From positions 2,485,009 through 2,549,008 of the forward strand of contig ML133428.1 of NCBI GenBank assembly GCA_003864495.1: 64,000 nucleotides of DNA, in the 5' to 3' direction. Shown here one piece after another: positions 10,232 through 22,200 of the stretch (position 1 is the first letter of the stretch; every line of letters begins with the position of its first letter). Source of the stretch: Nemopilema nomurai (taxonomy: Eukaryota > Cnidaria > Scyphozoa > Rhizostomeae > Rhizostomatidae). The translations under genes were made by a program, and so were the position numbers. The notes under the pieces are model-generated. The model was not told the origin of the DNA. It saw nothing but the letters and a program-made list of their open reading frames with translations, and made no database searches.

Positions 10232-13200
10232 ATGAGCTATAATGGCAGCTACAGAGAATGGAGAGAGCTTGAGAGTGATCCAGGTATGATAACGGTAGCA
10301 ATTTGTTTTTCAAAGTTGTTTCCCCCTGGATTTGTATGTCTCATTTTGTTAGGGTTATGTGCATGTACAAATCTAAACTAGCGCAAAATTAGTTGGTACT
10401 TTATGTTTTCGTCTGAGAAGAATTACAAATTAGTTGGTTGAGTTCTTGTCACATATTTTCTTGGTATATACCTGACATCTCATCATTTAATACGTAACCC
10501 CACTCTAGTTTATGATAGTATAGAAGTTTTATTTTGATTAATTTATTATTCTTTCCACTAGGATTATTTACATTGCTCGTTCAAGATTTTGGTGAGTTTA
10601 CATGTTACATCTGTTATGTTTTTACGTCTAGTTTCCCCCTTTTACAGTTGTTTTAAATAAATAACATTGAAGTTTCTAAAAGTACAAACTCAAGATATCT
10701 GCAGAACTTTGCAGAAATTTTGAATTCACCTCTTCAACTATAAGTTGAAACTCAAATTTTGGTTCAATGTCTGAATTTTTAGTAACCAGTTAGAATAATC
10801 ACTGTGTGTCTATAGAAAGTGTACCAAAGAAAATTGTGTTTATTGTAAATCCAAAAAGGATGCAGAAGAAAGAGATTAGCTTTAATTAATTGTGGTTACT
10901 TAGCAGACAAGTCCACATGGTCAGACAAACAGCTTCATAAACAAATTTAGTAAAACCCAGATACCAGGATGCATTTATTGTCAAGGCTGAATGTTTTGTC
11001 GCTTGACAAAATAATCTGCCAAGAAACAAGGTTTCAACATCAGCAAAGCTGAAAAGGAAACCTGGACATGCATATAAGAAAGCAAATCAACAGTGGAAAG
11101 TTGCCTGGCTATAGATTTTCTTTATTTTTTAATGTTTTAATGAGAATATTGGCTTAGTAGCTATTAATTTCTTTTATACTATTTATTTGGCGCTTGAAGA
11201 TGATAACCTTCTATCTTGATAGGAGTCAAGGGTGTTGAAGTTGAGGAAATTTATGATTTGAGCAAGCCAATTGAAGGGTGGGTGATAAGTTCTTAGTTCA
11301 CACTTGTGATATATAAAATTGGATGTCTTTGAGTTATCAACCTAAGTTTAAGCTTACTATAGTCATAAATAAATTCTCTACCTATACATAACTGTAATGG
11401 TAGATGATAAATAGTAATCCTCATTGTTTCTGTGTTTATGTGTTTGCTGTTTTGATGACAGTTTAAGAGATGTTACTTGTTAAATTTAAACCATCTTCCT
11501 TTTCCACTTGGCAATCAGACAAGAAAAAGTTTAATGTGTTTTTTTTGCTTATGTCTAGACATGTGTATGGTTTGATTTTCCTCTTCAAATGGACAGAAGA
11601 AAGAAGGTCAAGAAGGAAGAATCCAACTAGAGAGTCATTTATTGAAGATGAGGAGATTGTCAACAATATGTTCTTTGCTCAACAGGTGAGGTTCCCATTC
11701 TAATACAAACTTTTCGTCTCCTCTTGTTGTAATGCAAATGCAGAGAGTTTTATAATAAATACTCCTTGTCCAATGTGGGGTGATTTTTCTGGGAAGAAAG
11801 AAGGTAGGAGCATCATATACTTGTTTCTTTCAAGAGTTTAGTTAATTATAAGCTCAATGAATGATTTTTAGAAATTGTGTAATTGCAACTGATTTGACTT
11901 TGATTTGGTTAAAGTTGATCTTGAGAACTGATATTGAAAGTGATAAAAATTTCAGCAGATCTTTGCAGTTATCTAGAACCAACATCAAGTGATATATTAC
12001 CAATAGAACCATGCAACAGAAGCAATAATTAATGGAGTGAAGTGCTATGTTATATACTATACCAATTTGTTCTATTGCACATCCAGTTCAAACAATTTTG
12101 AAAGCTTGAATTTTTATTTCTTGAATATTTGTCCTTAAAAACTGCTCTTGGTAGGCAGTAGGGCTGCTGAACATCGTAAAACATGTGAAATACCACTAGG
12201 CAGAGATAAAAAGTATTCCCACAGAGAAGCTAATGGTCGGCAAAATTAGAATATTTATTGGGTAATTAAAGCTTGCAATATATATATGCCCAATTGTGGA
12301 TCAGATTTCAGGGAGTAAAATATATAGTTTTTGGTGTATAGTAACATAGCAAGTCATTGCTAAATGCCTATCATGTGAGCTATCTTCTGCTCTTTGTATG
12401 TTGTAGATTATCCCCAATTCTTGTGCATCTCACGCTTTGCTGAGTGTATTGTTGAACAGTAAAGATGCAGACCTTGGTGAGGCATTAGAGCGTTTACTGG
12501 TCAATTGTACAGGATTTGACCCAGAGGTAATTAACTGTTATCAAAATATCATACAATTCAAGTGATTGTCCTATAGCAATGACATGCAGTGAAGAGTTTT
12601 TGAATGAATTGCTGCTTGGATATTTCATGAAAAAGCTGTCCAGGCACAACTTATTTGAAGCTTTGGCAGATTTTTGTCAGTGTTTTGTGCTTAAGATGGC
12701 AACACCAAGCAACTTTGGATTTAAATTTAATTTCCTTTGTTCATTTTTGTTATGCACCTGCTTCTTATGCCTAGACTTGGGTATGCAGTTTTAGCAGTAA
12801 ATAAAATTATCTGGTCAGGCTTGTTCTTGTTATGTCCCAAGTCATGAAATGTTAGTGAAACATTTGCATAAAGATTTTGAATGTGTAAAATTCTTCCACT
12901 GTGAGATCAGCTGGGAATATAACTACAAATTTTGTTCTTGGCCTAAGGGTTTGATACTGAATCTTTCATTGAAATTGGTATGCAAAGGTCTGCTTATGGA
13001 AATTCAATGGAGAATGAGAACAAATTTCTTGTAAATTGGGATACATGTGTTTATTATCCCTTGAGGGGAACAGAGAACAAGGCCCCTTGTTAAATATGCC
13101 AAGGGTAAAAAATCTCAGAATGCATTGGAATAGGCCATAATTTTTATACATGTGTCAAACATAATTTATAGTCGCAACTGTAACTGAGGTACCAACATTA

Positions 13201-16200
13201 AATTGAATGTTACTGGATTTCATCATTTCTGGTTTACAGCTGCAATGTGTAGGTTTCCCTGCAGAAATTGTATTTCAAAGCAAGAACAAAGTCCAATTGA
13301 GTTGCTGAGAAGCAATTTGATCTCTGTTGGCTGACTGTGTTGATAATATTAGTGCTGAGTTTTTAAATTTACCAAAGTCATCAAAAGACAAAACACTGAA
13401 AAGCTCTGCTTATTGTCAGCTTGCTGTGGTTTTCAACAAATCAAAAAATTGTAATCTTCTTCATTACCTCAGATCCAATAATCCAACTTCATAAATTCTG
13501 TGCTGTTTTAATCTGTTTTTCTTCGAAAAAAGTGATGTGTAAATCTGCATAGGATTTAGTGTCATGAAATTGATGTGGAGAGTAATAAATTTGCCTTAAA
13601 TACTTCTTTTTCAAGAATTTATGTGCATTAAACTTCCCAAATTGTCTTTTAGCATTGATGGGTCTTCTAGCATATTACCATTAACAACTGAAGGATAACA
13701 TTGTTAACTCACAATTTTCAGTGAAATGATTGATTATTGATTAAGTTTCAAAATTGAATTTCAAGTTAGACAGATTTCAACTTCAAAGGAAATGATCCAT
13801 ATTATCACTATTTTATTGTTGGCATAATTGAGTTGATTGCCTCTACACTGAAATGGGCTTTGAATGAATTTTTAGTTCATGCGGAATTGTAAGACTATGA
13901 AAAGTCATGATACAATATACTTAAGACATTAACAGTTTTATTTTGTTAATTTAAAGTGATTTTCTTTGCTGTACCATGCTCCCTTAGAAAGATACGCCAT
14001 TTTCATAGTAAAACTGGAGAAGTTATTTTAAGAGGGAATTACAGGTCTTAGCCAGAAGAGGGACTGACCCAACCCTTTCTACACCCACTTCTCCTTTTAT
14101 CTTAAATTACTTTCAAATTATCTTTGACAATTTTTTTATTTTTGTAGACCAAGGGTTATGCAATTGGCAACATTATGGAAATTGCAGCTGCCCATAATAA
14201 GCATGCCAGGTCAGTTGAAGAATTTTAAAATTCCAAGCTATTGCCTTTTTTTCTTATATTTACTATTTCACTTATTTATTTCCACGACCTTAAATATTCT
14301 TTTGATTTTTCAGAAAAATCTTTCTTGATGTCCAAATTTCAAAGTTTTTCTAAAAGTTTTTGGCTTTAACCATACTATCATTAAGTATCTTGTTTTGAAA
14401 GTTACCACTTAACTGGGCACAGAGCACTAGAGAGAAAGGCAGAGGTTTTGCTTCTATGTAATAATTCACTAGAATGATTCATAAGTCTTTGGAATCCTGG
14501 GAACTTGAAGACCAGATTGACAGTACACTAAAGCTTTAAATTTTTCTTCCTTTGTCTCTCCTTTGAATCCTGTTTTATTTGTCATTTCTACACTCTTTTC
14601 ATTTCATTTATTAATTCTGGTACTCTGCTAGGAGCTATCCACAGAAGTTTGTCTTCTTTTTTTATCTTTTCACCACCTTCAAAGGCTCTGACCGCATGCC
14701 CCACCCAACGCCATTTGCATTTTAACTTTCTTCCCACTCGCTACTGGGCGGTTCATTCAATAAAGCTTTTCCCTCGTTTATCATTATCTTTTTAGCCGTG
14801 TTTGTTTAATAATTGTTTAACTTTTCGATCCCGACTTTAAAACAGTGGTGCAAACTTGTTTGCCCTAATTAAAAACTTGTAGTGGCTTAATCTGTTTGAT
14901 AACAAAGCTCAAACTATGGCAGTTTGATAACGAATTTTAATGCGACAAGATCCAAAATTGAATTTCCTTTACAACCTTTAAGCGTGGATTCGCACACCTG
15001 ATATTTGACCGATATTACCCACGCTTCGAATGATAGGATCTTTCAATCTGCTTTCTGCGGTCTTTTATTGTCGAATTTTCGTTATCTCTAAATCTGGTTG
15101 CCGTGGAAGTTCCTTCAACAAGATATAAATTATTGCAGAAACAGTAACGCCCGATAGGTCACTTAAAACTGCTTTCTAGTACATTTCAATGCCACATCCT
15201 GGCATATATTTCATGGTATGTCAAACCGTAGGCAACATGCTCATTAAGCCTAGTACGTATTTGTCTGGCTGTATCCAAAATATTTCTATGCAGAAAACAA
15301 TAGATGAGTTTAGCTTCAATAAGTCATAGCTGTAAACATCTCGAATGTCTAATACCTGCAATTTCTCTAAGAATTCACCAACCTTTCGTAGACGTCTCAT
15401 AACATTAAATTTTCGGGAGAGAATTAATTGCCTTTCTCTCCTATTAATGTTTGGGCATTTTTTCGCTACTTTTCTTTTTCGCAATTCGGTTCTCTATTCC
15501 ACTCTTTTCTAGCCACGTTTACTTTTCAAAGGTTTGTTTGTAGACTTTAGTTCTATTACTTCATTCCACTTTGGTAGCAAGGTATAAAATGTAATCATAA
15601 AATATCGAACAGGACGTGAAGTTAAGTTGCTTTCTGGCCCGTGGCTAACCTCTACTTGCCCCATCACCTCCGTGTTGCAAGTGTTATTGGCGACAAATCA
15701 TCATTGCTGTTCATTCTTAAATATCTTACGACTCAAATATTTCAGGTCAGAGCTGAAGCTGCAAATAGACAAGTCGAAGAGCCTCGCAGCGGCCAGTCGC
15801 GCGATGGAGGCGTTCCACTTTGTCAGCTTCATCGCGTATGAAGACAGGCTGATCGAACTCGATGGTCTTAAGCCATATCCAATCGATCATGGTAAGGCTC
15901 TTTGTAGTGGTGCATGTCAGAACAAGCGAGTTATTAAGGTGTTATTAGAAAAGGCAGTTGATGGAATATTACGAGATATTACAGTTATTGCTCTTGCTTA
16001 CTTTTATAAATGGCCTGTTTTAGAATATAACTTCAGAGTTTGTTGTAAATTAATCAAAAGTGCCAGCTATCTAAGTGCTATTAGAAAAAGCCTTTGTTTT
16101 AGTTTGTTATTACGGATGTAACTAGACATGACGCTTAAAGAATATTACTAGGGATGGCACTTATTTTGATATTATTAGAAATGACATCTATTGTAATATT

Positions 16201-19200
16201 GTTTGAAGCGGCACATATCAGAAAATCATTAGAAATGGCCCTTTTAGAATATCATCAGAAATGAATTTAGCTAGAACGCTGATAGAAGTGACATTTATCA
16301 CACTATGATTGGAAAAATACTCATAATAGAAGCTAAAACGTTAGTACCCGCGGATCTTCTTATAATTGCGAAATAACCTACACCAGCAAAAAACTTTTAC
16401 AATTTTAACCTTTTATCACTCACAATAAAAACCCTATTCTAATGCACGTTTCACATAAAAAACATCACGTGATAAGGGCTGCCAGGTTCCTGCAATGACG
16501 TCATTATTCGCCATATTGATTTCAGCAAAGTTGTTTGGTTTTTAAAGAAGTGCATTTTTCACGTTAAATGCAATTTGCTTCATCCTGTCATTTGTTCCAG
16601 CATAAGTGCGTTAATATTTTGATGACAAAGGCTGATACAACCATTTTTTTGCAATCGAAAACAATTTCCTAACCTAATTGATGGATATTGCAATCCTGCA
16701 TTTGGATTTAATCATCTAATTGACACTATCAACTTGGCTTTTATTGAAAATTATGTTTTTCACTTTCTTTTCTTTTCTGCTATCTTCGCCTTCCTTCCTG
16801 TGGTATGGAAGTCACCTCGCTTTCTATATTCCTGCAGCTATTTTAATTAGAAGAAACTCTTTCTTTTTTCTTAAACTCTGATATTATGTTTATCTTCGCT
16901 AACAGTTGCTCTTTCTCCAAAGCTCAGATTCTTGCAATATGTTTAATAGCCTTTTCTGGACCCACCAATGCTTTAATATTGAAATTGCTTTTAATGGACT
17001 GAAGGCTTTGAAGTTTGAGAAAATGATAATAATAAACGGGTTGCTTTCCAGGGCCCTGGGGTCAAGACGAAACGTGGTCAGACAAAGCACGGAAGGTCAT
17101 CCAAGAGAAAATATCACTTGCCACTGCGGGGTAAGGCTCGCCTTCACAGCGTGCAGCACGTTTTATCACAGTCAACTACATATTGTCTCCACAGTAAATT
17201 ATGTGAATAGTAAGAAGCTAGGTTGTGTGACTAACGAATGCGTGACTTTTTCATTGCTGATTGTGTGGGGAGGCTTTTCCCTGTGACAGTGTACTATTGA
17301 TGGGAAAGTCATCAACGGGATGGCATTTTTCTCAAAGTCTTAACAAGCTAGAGGCTTTAAAGTTGTAATGTCTGGCATGTTGAAGAAACGTTCACGGACA
17401 CAGAATCCTTTTTCTCAGGTTCTTGAGTTGTCGAAGCAACCCATTTCACAATTGTCGAAACTACAATCAATTTCTCAAAGACGCAAATGTTGAATTTTAT
17501 TCACAAAAAGCCGAAGTGGCGGCTTGCGTACCATTTTGTCTGGTCTAAAATTGTTTAACACAATCCTTGGCACATTCTCCCTTGCTGCCTGTCAAAGTAC
17601 AACTCTCCTCTCGCACCCAAAAACACTGTTTTTCCACGTGACCAACCCTTTTTGCAGAGACACCTCTCACGACATTCGCTACAACTTAATGGCTGTGGTT
17701 GCTGATCGCCAGTGGGAGTTCAAAAAGAGGCTCGATGTTATGACCCATAACAGGTAGGCCAAATCGATTTCGCTTGCTCTCCCGCGCCAAAGATTTTTGA
17801 AAAGAGTAGAGCGTTTTTCGTGAAGAGTTGTCATAGTATTTTGCACCCAGTGGTATCGTCCTTTTGGTGTCGCTATGAAGGTTTGTGTTTCGAAATAAAA
17901 TCATAATGGAGTAGGGCATTTAGACTAAATCAGCATTTAAGCAGGAGTGAAGAGTTAATACCAAAAATTTGTAAATTTCTAATTATCTACTGTTTCTTTG
18001 AAGTTTTTTCTGTAAGAGCCATCAACCTCCCCCCCCCCCTTGTTTTTTATAGCACTGCAGCGCTGCATTAAAATGCAGTATAGCTTGGCCTGCATGGCCT
18101 TTCAAACATCTATTCAGGATCTGTGCAGACGTGTATTCGATAAACTTGTATTTTGAAATTTCATTTGAATTGCAAAAAGAGTAATGCTGCATTTTTTATC
18201 AATATCCTGCAGCGCTATACAAAGTTCTACCAAGTCTAGCTTACCTTTGTCGTGAATGATTCCGCTTTAAAAAGGTTTCTCTTAAACTTTCTGTTGAGAC
18301 TTCTATGTTTCAAAGGGTTTTTGGCTAAACACTTTCAAAAGTTTTGTTCCCACTCTGGTATTATTTTTTCCATTTTCATGCTCTATTACGTTTTTATTGA
18401 GGTTTTTATATTATATTTTCATCTTGAAAATATCAATTGTGTCGTTGAAGCTTTGCACAATTTTCAAAGGTTTGCAAAGTGTTTTCTGAAGTAGTGATTA
18501 TCAAAGTTAACTGTATCTGATTTGATTTGATTTGTTTTGATTTGTTTTGATTTGATTTGATTTGTTTTGATTTGTTTTGATTTGTTTTGATTTGTTTTGA
18601 TTTGATTTGTATCCTCAACCTTATAATTTTGACTTTTTTGCAATGGCTGTAAATGTTTGTATTTTAACTGCGGCCTCAAAACATCTCATTACTTTGTAGG
18701 AACACACTGATCAGTGTCTTCAAGAAGGTTTGTACTTTTGAACTATGCAAAATTATAATTTTTCTATTAACTGCTTGTCACTAAACTGTCACAAAGTAGT
18801 ACCAACATCCTATTCATTTTGCTTGCGTATCTTGATCTTCTTTTAAGACCATCTTGTAAGCTTCTTCATAATTATCTGTTATCTTAACCGAACTCTATTG
18901 GAACCCTAACCTTTTAAAATGTTTTGAGAAAGCTACATAGGCCGTCAACTCTTACAATAAATTATGTGCTGAAGAAGAGTGAAAGGGGTCATTTTCCAGC
19001 AAATTGGTCGCTCGGTCAATTTCTCTACTTGTTACATTCCACACTCTTCAATTTGTCTCCTCGTATCTTCTTCTTCTTCTTTTCCTTGCTTCTTTTTGTC
19101 TTTTGTATCTGATTATTGAATATCCTTTGTTCAATATTTTACTTTTAAAGTAGTTTTGCCAATTCTTCAGAGCTGCACATTCATCTTCATAGTGCAGCAC

Positions 19201-22200
19201 TATTCATTCGATAGTCACCTAAAAGACAAAAACAGAGGCAAGACGAATTGTGCCACAATCTACCATGTTTCAATCATGCAACCCCATTGTATTAAATCTG
19301 CCTTGCAAGTACCGAGTTCAAATCACCCTCCGTTAGTGGTCATTTTGTGAAATCGCTTTCAGAAACATCTTGTTGCACTAAAACGTGCTGTATTTTGCAT
19401 TTAAATATTGTCTTGCAATTGAATCTGCCATAACACCAAATACATAAACAGGTTTAAAAAGTTTTTACAGATTCCGAATGACTTCCTTTTTAGCATTTCT
19501 TCCTAATAGTAAGCCAACCTCTATTAGCTGCTTCCATTACAGCAGAGCGTTTTTCTGTTATATTTAAAAGCCATGAGCCAATTTGCCCAGAGCTGTCTTG
19601 CTCTCTGTTTTTGGGTCAACGGTAATGCCGAGACGTTGCAGCGAGCATACTGTGTTCCAGTGTTTTGGCAACAAGTGCAATCACGATTTTATGCGAACTG
19701 TATCGACCTTATCGCTTAACTTAATTTTCTTCGTCATAGAAATATCGCCGATACTTGCTATCTTGTTAGTTTTTAACTGTCGAAATCTATCATGGGATCA
19801 CCCAGCTTAATTAGATTTTTAGAAACGGTTAGAAAATCTATTTTGCACAATTATTTTAGAATTAACAGAAGAATGTTGCCTTAGAAAACACCTAACCTTT
19901 GTTACCGCTTTTTGTTTTGCTGAAATTGAAAATGGGCCCAAAACCTCTATTTAACACCAACTTGTAATTAGCTTAGGCGTTTTTCATAGTATGTGATAGG
20001 AAATAATTGCGCTGAAAATATCTCAAAATTGAACTCAAATTGAATAAAGATTATGGGAGATGGGTAGCCACAACTGCCTGACCACAGGCTTAGTCAGAGA
20101 AGATACAGTGAAGCTTCTTTTAAGGTCGTTTAGCAGATGCAAATAAATAATAATTGTTTGTGATATGCCAGTAAATATGCCATCAATATCTTCCTTTGTA
20201 TATTTCCAACAGAAATTTAGTGACGTAAACCTTTAAGATGAAGTGAATACTTTTTGTCCCCTGATTTGAATTTACTTGAAGAAAATCTTTTTTCAAAATT
20301 TTTAAGATGGCTGCCAAGATGACGCTAACCCCAGAACCACCCAAGTCCGGTATTCTTAAGCAGAACGCACCGGAAGGAGAGGTCCTTGGAATTCCAGAGG
20401 AACTCATACCCAGCAGGAGCCCGGGGAAAAAGGTGATTTAGGAAATAATTATTTTCTTTATTAGCAGGAGACCTTAAAAGTTGTGTTTATTAGCAGCCTA
20501 GATGAATTCGAAAAGCTCTCCTTTTCTCCCTCGTATACGAAGAGATGCCCTGGGTACTAGACTCACTATATGTAAAATAATAAAAACGAAAAGACAAAAA
20601 AAATCAACTTTGACCGTTTTTCCTTTTCTTTCAACGGTCTCTTTATAATGGTCATACGAGTAGAAAGTCCCTCTCTTTTGGGACCAGAAGTTCATGGCCT
20701 AGCACTATCACTAGCCTCAATTACATTTTGCACAGTTCTCCGCGCTATAACCGCCATGTTTCTTAGGCAGTAAAGGAGAGACTTTTCCTTCAGCAGTTTT
20801 CGCATATGACGTCACATATTGAATAACGTCACATCAATAGAAAGGGGACAAGAGCCATGCTTTGGAGTCATAATTCTTTACCTTAAATTCTTACTAATAA
20901 GTCTTTCAGCTGTTTTTAGTGCAACTTAGAGTTAGCATTAAAGTTTTATTGCATCACTAGATTAAGAGCACTTTATAATGCAGGCTCAAAGACACTCCTA
21001 AAGAGCTTGGCTTACCAAGCCATAAAAACTTGGACTTTACAAAATCCGCTCGGATTTTTTAAAATTCCCAAGCTAAGTCTCGAATGTCAATTTTTGAACA
21101 AAGTTGTGTTAGTGTCTCTCATTGAGTGGTATGAACCAGGCTTTTTCATGTGATGGGTTTTAAAATTGGAGCCAAGTACTTAAGTAATATTTTCAAAACG
21201 GGTAAGGTGGGACGGGAGTTTTTTGTGACTGGGACAAGCGGAGAGACAAAGATGTGGATGTGTTCCCTGTTCAGTGAGTTCTCGGCATACTTCAGAGTTT
21301 TCGCAAGAAGTTCAAGGCTCTGTATTTCGTTGGGAAATAAGATGACAAGGGCTGTCTCAGTTATAGATGAACTTGTTTTTGAAATGGCTAACCCTACTTG
21401 AATTGTAGTGCCACGTTTCCTTCATGTTAAACTGTGCATTCCACCTTTTAACATTTGTGTCTTTGGAGTTGTGCATTCTCGTTTCCAAATCATAATTTTG
21501 TGTACTGCAGCACGCCTTGAGTCCTTGACAAACACCACGCCTGTTGCAACAATTTCTCTGTTCCATAGGTCACCTTTGCGTCGCAGCATGTTTCCGCCCC
21601 GAAGAGCACCGATGCATCCACAGTGTCCGGTAACGAATCCCCTTCGCATCCGTTTTCGGACAACGAGAGCGATGTCGAGTCGTATCGCCTAAAGTCGCTG
21701 CTTCGAGGCGAGATGAAAGGCCCAGTTCTCGTATACAGCAGTGGAGATACCGAAGTGATGACGAAAGATGTCTTGGAGAGCATCGGACTTAAGTCGGGCG
21801 ACTCGGGAAGTACCGAACATCCCGACAACAGAAGCCAAGAAAACATTGCCAAAAATGAGTTCGGTTTCTCGCATGCCCCGTCGTCAAATAACTCGGAAAG
21901 TTGCACAATGGTTTCGGAGGAGCTCGCCAAATGCATCGTTACGTCGGTGCAATCGCAAGCAAACGAGTTTCCTTCGTTAGTTTCCGTCAGAAGTGAAGCC
22001 GATAATTTTTACGATTACACTGTAAACAGGAATGTGAAAAATGAGGATGAAAATGGTTCAGCGGAGCAAATGATGGAAACCTCTTTGGAGGAGTTTGGCG
22101 GGGGTTTATCAGCTGAGTCTGTAGCAGAAATGATGAAGAAACGAAAAATGGCCCATGGCGAGGTGTCAAAGGATTTCGCGTTAAAAGTGAGTGTACATTG

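Noticed and set aside
15221..15484. Basic 87-codon minus-strand frame in BAP1 intron 6
   Set aside because: No recognisable family, no splice context; likely chance, though the start MRKRKVAKK looks protein-like.
18433..18679. Lys/Ser/Asn/Gln-rich open frames
   Set aside because: Produced by the TTTGA microsatellite.
19290..19330. tRNA-like B box (GAGTTCAAATC)
   Set aside because: No matching A box or cloverleaf at the right distance.
21422..21936. Minus-strand frames up to 148 codons
   Set aside because: Antisense shadows of BAP1 exon 12, whose plus-strand frame is fixed by phase with exons 11 and 13.
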